Of a DNA stretch of 20,036 nucleotides, positions 15,433 to 20,036 are shown in pieces; positions within the stretch are counted from its first letter, which is position 1, and each line of letters opens with the position of its first letter. This DNA comes from an uncultured Opitutia bacterium. GTDB taxonomy: Bacteria; Verrucomicrobiota; Verrucomicrobiia; Opitutales; UBA953. The notes beneath the pieces are model-generated. The model searched no databases and was not told where the DNA came from. It worked only from the letters and a program-made list of their open reading frames with translations. Where the stretch lies: NCBI GenBank assembly GCA_937875975.1, contig CALEEU010000363.1, forward strand, positions 1 through 20,036, written 5' to 3'. The translations under genes were made by a program, and so were the position numbers.

Positions 15433-15461
15433 AAAGGGCCGCCCATCCGGGCGGCCCTTTT
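15433..15461. terminator. Strong intrinsic terminator between SGNH hydrolase and yahK
   Basis: AAAGGGCCGCCC (15433-15444) pairs with GGGCGGCCCTTT (15449-15460) around a four-base loop ATCC, with a short T tract following (TTTTGTTT including stem bases). It ends the plus-strand SGNH transcript and, being symmetric, may also end the convergent yahK transcript whose stop is at 15479. Confidence 0.9.
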
Positions 15462-15478
15462 GTTTACTTCATTTGAGC

Positions 15479-16534
15479 TCAGGCCGTCTTCAGCGAAGCC
15501 ATGTCGATCACGAAACGATAGCGCACGTCCTGCTTGATCATGCGATCCCAGGCTTCGTTGATTTTCTGAATCGGGATGAGCTCGATGTCGGAGACGATAC
15601 CGTGCTTGGCGCAGAACTCGAGCATCTCCTGGGTCTCGGCGATGCCGCCGATGCAGGAACCGCTGAAGTTACGGCGCGGCATGATCACGCTGAAGGCATG
15701 GACCGCGAGCGGCTGCTCGGGGACGCCGACGAGGCAGAGCGTGCCGTCAAGGCGTAGGAGCGAGAGGTAGGCGTTGAGGTCGTGCTGGGCCGACACGCAG
15801 TCCAGGATGAAGTCGAGCGAGCAGGCGTGCTTGGCCATCGCGGCGGCGTCGGTCGAGACGACGACCTCATGGGCGCCGAGGCGGAGGCCGTCGGCGACCT
15901 TGGAGGGGGAGGTCGTGAAGAGCACGACGTGGGCGCCGAAGGCGCGGGCGAGCTTCACGCCCATGTGGCCGAGGCCGCCGAGCCCGACGATGCCGACCTT
16001 CTGGCCGGGGCCGACCTTCCAATGGCGGAGCGGGGAGTAGGTCGTGATGCCGGCGCAGAGCAGCGGGGCGGTGGCGGCGAGGTCCATGCCCTGCGGGACG
16101 CGCAGGGTGAACGCTTCGTCGACGACGATGCCGGACGAGTAGCCGCCGAAGGTGTGGCCGCCGAGATGTTTGTCGGGGCTATTGTAGGTGAAGGTCGCGC
16201 CGGTGAGGCAGAACTGTTCGAGGCCCTTCTGGCAGCTCGGGCAGGTGCGGCAGGAGTCGACCAGGCAGCCCGTGGCGCCGATATCGCCGACCTTGAGCTT
16301 CGTCACCTTGGCACCGACGGCCGTCACGCGGCCGACGATCTCATGGCCCGGGACGCAGGCGTAGTTCGTGCCCGGCCATTCGCCGCGGGCCGTATGGACG
16401 TCGGAGTGGCAGACACCGCAGAAAAGGATCTCCATCTGCACATCCGTCGGGCCCGGTGCGCGGCGCGCGATCTGCAGCGGGGCGAGTTTCGAAGAAGGGG
16501 AGGCGGAACCGTAGGCTTGGGCAGTGGTGGTCAT
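15479..16534 (-). CDS. yahK: Zinc-dependent NADPH alcohol/aldehyde dehydrogenase, YahK type
   Basis: A 351-residue cytoplasmic medium-chain dehydrogenase closely resembling E. coli YahK (349 residues), which reduces a broad set of aldehydes with NADPH. The catalytic zinc ligands are Cys42 in CGVCHSD and His64-Glu65 in GHE. The structural zinc Cys are 95, 98, 101 and 109 (SCRTCPSC...FC). The coenzyme loop is VGIVGLGGLGHMGVK (about 183-197), and LLCAGITTYSPLRHW and CIGGIAETQEMLEFC are family hallmarks. It is monocistronic as far as seen, convergent with the SGNH gene and divergent from yefM across 197 bp. A role in aldehyde detoxification is likely from the family. Confidence 0.95.
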   Translation of the reverse strand: MTTTAQAYGSASPSSKLAPLQIARRAPGPTDVQMEILFCGVCHSDVHTARGEWPGTNYACVPGHEIVGRVTAVGAKVTKLKVGDIGATGCLVDSCRTCPSCQKGLEQFCLTGATFTYNSPDKHLGGHTFGGYSSGIVVDEAFTLRVPQGMDLAATAPLLCAGITTYSPLRHWKVGPGQKVGIVGLGGLGHMGVKLARAFGAHVVLFTTSPSKVADGLRLGAHEVVVSTDAAAMAKHACSLDFILDCVSAQHDLNAYLSLLRLDGTLCLVGVPEQPLAVHAFSVIMPRRNFSGSCIGGIAETQEMLEFCAKHGIVSDIELIPIQKINEAWDRMIKQDVRYRFVIDMASLKTA

Positions 16535-16696
16535 GGAAGGGAGGCCCTCACTGGTAGGCCTAAGGGCCTAGGACGCAAGTCGGGGTAGGAGACTCCAGCC
16601 AGGCCTGATGATTCACCCTCATTTCTTTCTGCAGGGCCTAAAGGGTAGGATGGGGCATGCGTTCAACTTTGCCCGATTCGATGACGGATGACCTAC

Positions 16697-16725
16697 TTGA
16701 CAGAATTCTGTACAGTCGGCATAGT
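16697..16725 (+). promoter_or_regulatory. yefM-yoeB promoter with overlapping operator palindromes
   Basis: TTGACA (16697-16702) is a perfect -35 box, and CATAGT (16720-16725) is a 4/6 -10 box with a 17 bp spacer. Within the spacer lie two overlapping palindromes: ACAGAATTCTGT (16700-16711) and CTGTACAG (16708-16715). The second contains TGTACA, the core hexamer reported for the E. coli yefM-yoeB operator. Repression by the YefM-YoeB complex at this site is therefore likely. The -10 ends seven bases before the antitoxin start, so the transcript would be nearly leaderless. Confidence 0.7.
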
Positions 16726-16731
16726 GATGCC

Positions 16732-16980
16732 ATGAAGACCGTCTCCTATACCGACGCTCGTAATCAGCTCGCCAGCCTCATGGAGGCGGCCAATGCCGAT
16801 CGCGAACCCGTGGCCATCACCCGGAACGGCGCCGCTTCCGTCGTGTTGGTCGATGCCGCCGAATACGCCGCGATGGCCGAGACCTTCCATCTCCTTTCCT
16901 CGCCTCGCAACGCCGACCGTCTCCGCAAGGGCCTGACCGAATTCAAGGCCGGCAAATTCAAGAAGGCTCCCCGTGGCTGA
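16732..16980 (+). CDS. yefM: YefM/Phd-family antitoxin
   Basis: An 82-residue antitoxin (E. coli YefM has 83). The N-terminal DNA-binding fold is MKTVSYTDARNQLASLMEAA, followed by EPVAITRNGAASVVLVDAAEYAAM, the classic Phd/YefM motif. The C-terminal helix region (TFHLLSSPRNADRLRKGLTE) matches YefM, which wraps its YoeB partner. The start at 16732 is chosen from family alignment; an upstream in-frame ATG at 16657 would run through the promoter. It overlaps yoeB by eight bases, indicating translational coupling. It should neutralise the toxin and repress its own promoter. Confidence 0.95.
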   Translation: MKTVSYTDARNQLASLMEAANADREPVAITRNGAASVVLVDAAEYAAMAETFHLLSSPRNADRLRKGLTEFKAGKFKKAPRG

Positions 16981-17230
16981 TGTCCGCTGGTCGTCGGGGG
17001 CTCTGGAGGATCGGACGTATTGGCAGCAGGAAGAGCCACGTACTTATGAAAGGCTTGAGCGCTTGCTGGCCGACATCGCCAAGACGCCTTTCAAGGGCGT
17101 GGGTAAGCCTGAGCCGTTGAAAGGCGACCTCTCCGGCTGGTGGTCTCGGCGGATCACGCTCGAGCATCGCCTGGTCTATCGGGTCGAGAAGGGTGTCATC
17201 TACGTCCTCCAGGCCCGCTACCACTACTGA
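16973..17230 (+). CDS. yoeB: YoeB toxin, ribosome-dependent mRNA endonuclease
   Basis: An 85-residue RelE-superfamily toxin (E. coli YoeB has 84) that cuts mRNA in the ribosomal A site. It begins with GTG inside the end of yefM. The expected residues are present: Glu47 in KPEPLKGDLSGWWSRRI, Arg66 in EHRLVYRV, and the C-terminal ARYHY with His84 and Tyr85, matching E. coli Glu46, Arg65, His83 and Tyr84. The toxin therefore appears intact. It is convergent with the small metal-binding gene, with six bases between the stops. Confidence 0.96.
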   Translation: MADVRWSSGALEDRTYWQQEEPRTYERLERLLADIAKTPFKGVGKPEPLKGDLSGWWSRRITLEHRLVYRVEKGVIYVLQARYHY

Positions 17231-17236
17231 ACCGTC

Positions 17237-17512
17237 TTACTTGCCTTCGAGCTTCTTCAGGTATTTCGCTGGGTTCTTCTCGAACTTGGCGATGCAAGGC
17301 TTGCAGCAGACCTTGATCGTCTGGCCTTGGTATACGAAGGAGGCTTGTTCGCCCATCGAGTCGAGGTCGTTGTCGGAGACGATGCAGGTCTTTAGAGGGT
17401 AGGGCTTCGGGGTAGCGGCCTTGCCGGTGTCGGCAGGTTTAGCCTCCGCCGGCTTATCAGCGGCGACGAGCAGGCAAGACGTAAGCGCAATAAAGATGAG
17501 GAACGGTTTCAT
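17237..17512 (-). CDS. Small exported YHS/TRASH-like metal-binding protein
   Basis: A 91-residue product with a signal peptide (residues 1-18, cleavage near VAA-DK), a low-complexity Lys/Pro/Ala linker (20-37) and a compact metal-binding module: YPLKTCIVSDNDLDSMGE, then FVYQGQTIKVCCKPC and FEKNPAKYLKKL. Cys43, Cys69, Cys70 and Cys73 are the likely ligands, and the end is the usual F-x-K-x-P-x-K-Y-L of YHS-like domains. It starts five bases after the stop of the multicopper oxidase, so the two are co-transcribed and it probably binds copper in the periplasm. The exact metal is inferred from this context. Confidence 0.85.
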   Translation of the reverse strand: MKPFLIFIALTSCLLVAADKPAEAKPADTGKAATPKPYPLKTCIVSDNDLDSMGEQASFVYQGQTIKVCCKPCIAKFEKNPAKYLKKLEGK

Positions 17513-17517
17513 AATTT

Positions 17518-19623
17518 TTAGAAGCGAATGAGGAGGCCGATGCCTGCTCCGAAGTCTGAACTGTATCCCGCCGTGAGCGAGAATTGCTTCGTAAGGAGGT
17601 AGCGGAGGTCGGCGGAGGTGGCGACGCCGGTCTGGCGTCCATAGCGATAGCTCAGATCGAGGGCGAGTCGATCGGTGAGCTGGAGGGACTTCATCAGCAT
17701 GGCGCGGCTTTCGCCGCCGGATTGGTGGGTGAGGCTCAGGTCGATGAAGTAGGGCAGACGGAAGGAGGCGCCGGCGAAAGGACCGTCGCGGCCGCAGTCC
17801 ATGTTGTCGAAGCGATAGCCGGCGAGCAGGGAGAGGCGGGTATCAACGTAGCGGGAGTAGCTCAGTTCGCGTTCGTGTCCATCGTCGTGACGCATGCCCT
17901 CCATCCAACTGACATTGAAGTTATCGCGGCCCGATTGAATCGTCGCGAAGCCCGAGGCGGACGCCGTGGTGAAACTGGCCTGCCCCCAGGCGTAGACCGA
18001 CGGCATGGAGTGCGTCGCGGCGGGGTGGGGCGGCTCGGCACCGTCGGCGGCCGTCACGCGGATGGTGCGGATCATGCCGGTGAGATGGTGGTAGAGCAGG
18101 TGGCAGTGGAGCAGCCAGTCTCCTTGGCCTTCGTTGGCCGTGAACTCGATGGTACGCACGCTCATCGGCGGCACGTCGACCGTGTGCTTCAGCGGAGAGG
18201 TGGCCGGGTCCTTGTCGTCGGCATCCACCAGCCGAAAAAAGTGCCCGTGGAAGTGAATCGGGTGGTGCATCATCGTATTATTCACCAGACGCACGCGGAG
18301 CGTCTCGCCTTCCTTGACCTTGATGGCCTCGGCTTTGTGCGGGTCGACGCCATCGAAGCTCCATTCGTAGCGAATCATGTCCCCCGCCAGTTTGAGGGTT
18401 AACTCGCGGTGCGATGAAGCGACTGGGTGGGAAGTGGCCGCCCGGAGTTTTGCGTAGGGCGAGAGCGGGCGTGCGGGTTCCGTGGCGCCTGGCTCAGGGT
18501 CGAGCTGGTCGAGAATCGACATTAGGTAAGCGTTCATCCCGTAGCGTTCCGGTGCGGGGGGCGGCGTGGCGGCATGGGCGGTACCCTCGCCAAGCCAGGC
18601 GGAGACCGCGCCGCTACCGTCTTGGGTGGTGGCGCGCAGTTCCCAGGATCCGTCGGCAGGAATCTTTACCAGCAAGTCGTAGGTCTCGGCGGGGCCCAGT
18701 AGGAGGAGCTTTTGCTCGAACGGGACGACGTCCTGGCCATCGGCAGAGACAATCTTCAGAGGGCCGGTCGCCGCGCCGAGGTAGAAGTAAGTTCCTGCGC
18801 TGGCGTTGATGAGCCGAACGCGCACCACCTCGCCAGGTTTACCGGGGAGTTTCAGGCGACGCTGCCCGTTCATCAGGAACGCATCATAGGCGACATCGGA
18901 AAGGTCCATCGGCGGCACGAGGGCCTTCTCGCGGCTGAGGTATTCGTCGAGCTTGCCGGCTTGATAGGCGCCGAAGAGCGATTGCGAGGTTCCTTTGCGG
19001 AACGAGTACCAGTCGCTCATGCGGAGGAGGGTGCGTTGGACCTCGGTGGGATGCTCGTTCGTCCAGTCGCCTAGCACCACGACTTGGTCGTGGTCGGCAC
19101 GGATGGTTGGCGTCTTCGGCTCGATGACGATGGAACCGAGGACCCCGCGTTGCAGTTGGTGGCCGGTATGGCTGTGATACCAGTAGGTGCCATGCTGACG
19201 GATGAGGAATTCGAACGTGCGGGAGTTACCAGCGGCGATGATGGGGGTGGTCACGCCGGGAACGCCGTCTTCGATGTTCGGGACTAGCAGGCCGTGCCAA
19301 TGGATCGAGGTGGTGTCATCGGATAGACCATTCGTGACCGTGATGCGGGCCACATCGCCTTCGCGGAAGCGCAGGACCGGGCCGGGTGTGCCGCCGTTGA
19401 TCGTGAGCACCTGGGCGGGTGTGCCGGCCGGGCTCAGCGTCTGTTCGGCGATGGTCAGCTTATATTCCACGACGCGGGCGGCGGGGTGCAGGGCTGAAGC
19501 CTTCGGTGCGGCTTCCATCGCGGCGACATAGGCCTGTCGACACAGCTCGCAGGCATGACCAGCCGTGGCGAGGGCCAGTGCCATCGCCGTCAGTGTAAAC
19601 CTTTTTGGCCAACATCCAGACAT
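17518..19623 (-). CDS. copA: CopA-like multicopper oxidase fused to a C-terminal CopB-like outer-membrane barrel domain
   Basis: A 701-residue exported protein. Residues 1-24 form the signal (KRFTLTAMALALATAGHA; a KR pair, so Tat use is doubtful), followed at once by CELC. Three cupredoxin domains span about 48-525 with all four copper motifs: HWHG (108-111), YWYHSHTGH (147-155), HHPIHFHGHFF (453-463) and HCHLLYHHLTGM (506-517). From about 541 the protein changes character: amphipathic beta-strands such as ELSYSRYVDTRLSLLAGYRFD, FRLPYFIDLSLTHQS, LALDLSYRYG and FSLTAGYSSDFGAGIGLLIRF, ending in Phe701 as outer-membrane barrels do. This tail resembles CopB. The start at 19623 is chosen because it begins the signal peptide; an ATG at 19671 is in frame. 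It should oxidise Cu(I) in the periplasm. Confidence 0.88.
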   Translation of the reverse strand: MSGCWPKRFTLTAMALALATAGHACELCRQAYVAAMEAAPKASALHPAARVVEYKLTIAEQTLSPAGTPAQVLTINGGTPGPVLRFREGDVARITVTNGLSDDTTSIHWHGLLVPNIEDGVPGVTTPIIAAGNSRTFEFLIRQHGTYWYHSHTGHQLQRGVLGSIVIEPKTPTIRADHDQVVVLGDWTNEHPTEVQRTLLRMSDWYSFRKGTSQSLFGAYQAGKLDEYLSREKALVPPMDLSDVAYDAFLMNGQRRLKLPGKPGEVVRVRLINASAGTYFYLGAATGPLKIVSADGQDVVPFEQKLLLLGPAETYDLLVKIPADGSWELRATTQDGSGAVSAWLGEGTAHAATPPPAPERYGMNAYLMSILDQLDPEPGATEPARPLSPYAKLRAATSHPVASSHRELTLKLAGDMIRYEWSFDGVDPHKAEAIKVKEGETLRVRLVNNTMMHHPIHFHGHFFRLVDADDKDPATSPLKHTVDVPPMSVRTIEFTANEGQGDWLLHCHLLYHHLTGMIRTIRVTAADGAEPPHPAATHSMPSVYAWGQASFTTASASGFATIQSGRDNFNVSWMEGMRHDDGHERELSYSRYVDTRLSLLAGYRFDNMDCGRDGPFAGASFRLPYFIDLSLTHQSGGESRAMLMKSLQLTDRLALDLSYRYGRQTGVATSADLRYLLTKQFSLTAGYSSDFGAGIGLLIRF

Positions 19624-19629
19624 GGCTTC

Positions 19630-19657
19630 AATATAGGCAGAAATTCTGCTCCCGCAA
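19630..19657 (-). promoter_or_regulatory. Putative promoter and operator of the multicopper oxidase operon
   Basis: On the minus strand TTGCGG (19657-19652, weak -35) and TATATT (19635-19630, 5/6 match to -10) are separated by 16 bp. The spacer contains a perfect 13 bp dyad GCAGAA-A-TTCTGC (plus-strand 19637-19649). The -10 ends six bases before the ATG at 19623, implying a leaderless or nearly leaderless transcript and supporting that start. Confidence 0.45.
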
Positions 19658-19701
19658 ACGAATGCCGCCATACTCCAAGAGGAAGGCGAAAAACGCCCAG
19701 T

Positions 19702-20036
19702 TCAGCCGTCCGAAGGGTCGTAGAAACCTTGGCGGACGACGAAGCGGATCACGCCGGCGACATCATGGACGCCGAGTTTACGCATCAGGTTCGTGCGGTG
19801 GTTCTCGACGGTCTTCGCGCTGATATCGAGTTTCACGGCCACTTCTTTACTCGAGAAACTCTTGGCCAGCAGGATCGCGATTTCTTTTTCGCGTTCCGTG
19901 AGCGTCGTGCCCTTGGCGTCGACGTCACTTTCTGGGGCCGTCAGGGCGTCGGCCATGGCCTTCTGGAAGGATTCGCTGAACCACGTATCGCCGGCGGCGA
20001 CGGCGTCGACCGCCTGGCGGAGTTCGGAGAGGCGAG
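19702..20036 (-). CDS. NarL/LuxR-type response regulator, C-terminal part (5' end beyond the window)
   Basis: The frame is open to the window edge and stops at 19702, leaving about 111 residues. The first visible residues (LSELRQAVDAVAAGDTWFSE) match the last helix of a receiver domain plus the linker of NarL/FixJ regulators. The LuxR-type helix-turn-helix follows: LTEREKEIAILLAKSFSSKE, then VAVKLDISAKTVENHRTNLM and RKLGVHDVAGVIRFVVRQG. The phosphorylation Asp is outside the window. An internal ATG at 19956 is in frame but would remove the linker, so the gene is treated as partial. It lies 78 bp upstream of the multicopper oxidase on the same strand; control of that gene is possible but not shown. 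Confidence 0.88.
   Translation of the reverse strand, partial: RLSELRQAVDAVAAGDTWFSESFQKAMADALTAPESDVDAKGTTLTEREKEIAILLAKSFSSKEVAVKLDISAKTVENHRTNLMRKLGVHDVAGVIRFVVRQGFYDPSDG

Noticed and set aside
16657..16731. Upstream ATG for the YefM antitoxin
   Set aside because: The added residues would be encoded by the promoter and operator sequence; family length and alignment favour 16732.
1..20036. Search for CRISPR arrays, tRNA genes, IS elements and prophage genes
   Set aside because: No regularly spaced direct repeats, tRNA-like cloverleaf sequence, transposase or phage structural gene was seen by eye; a computed scan would be more reliable.

Overview
The window is a GC-rich bacterial chromosomal segment (roughly 60-65% G+C by eye) from a Gram-negative cell with an outer membrane. 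It encodes an RND efflux system with an outer-membrane factor, an outer-membrane barrel domain and many exported proteins. Few starts carry a clear Shine-Dalgarno sequence. A DUF6428 protein sits beside arsR, secreted carbohydrate-active enzymes are present, and GGGGTCAGGCC palindromes flank one gene. Together these suggest Verrucomicrobiota (perhaps Opitutae), but that placement is inference from gene style, not from a marker gene. No tRNA, rRNA, CRISPR array, insertion sequence or phage gene was seen.

Layout: 1-5057 holds a czcCBA-type heavy-metal RND efflux operon (czcC cut by the window edge), closed by a strong intrinsic terminator. From 5127 to 6898 a SulP anion transporter is bracketed by two ~95 bp palindromic REP-like elements. 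On the minus strand follow a lipocalin lipoprotein (blc) and a chalcone-isomerase-like secreted protein whose signal peptide and body lie in different frames (apparent frameshift in a C6 run). Next come a secreted alpha/beta-hydrolase esterase and a divergent GH10 xylanase, a plausible xylan-deacetylating and xylan-cleaving pair. From 10256 to 12164 is a divergent arsenic locus: arsR on one side, and DUF6428-arsC-aqpS on the other. Then come an unrecognised secreted protein, a Sel1-like repeat protein sharing a terminator hairpin with it, a small membrane protein, an SGNH hydrolase with a terminator, a YahK-type alcohol dehydrogenase, a YefM-YoeB toxin-antitoxin pair, and a minus-strand copper locus. 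The copper locus comprises a NarL-type response regulator fragment, a multicopper oxidase with a C-terminal CopB-like barrel domain, and a YHS/TRASH-like small metal-binding protein.

Functional reading: three metal or metalloid defences (divalent cation efflux, arsenate reduction with channel-mediated arsenite exit, periplasmic copper oxidation or sequestration) are interleaved with exported carbohydrate or ester hydrolases. The least ordinary items are the multicopper oxidase/CopB-like fusion and its palindrome-bearing promoter, the arsenic operon with an aquaporin where a pump is more usual plus a Cys-tailed DUF6428 protein, the paired palindromes around sulP, the frameshifted chalcone-isomerase-like gene, and a hairpin that contains the stop codons of two convergent genes.
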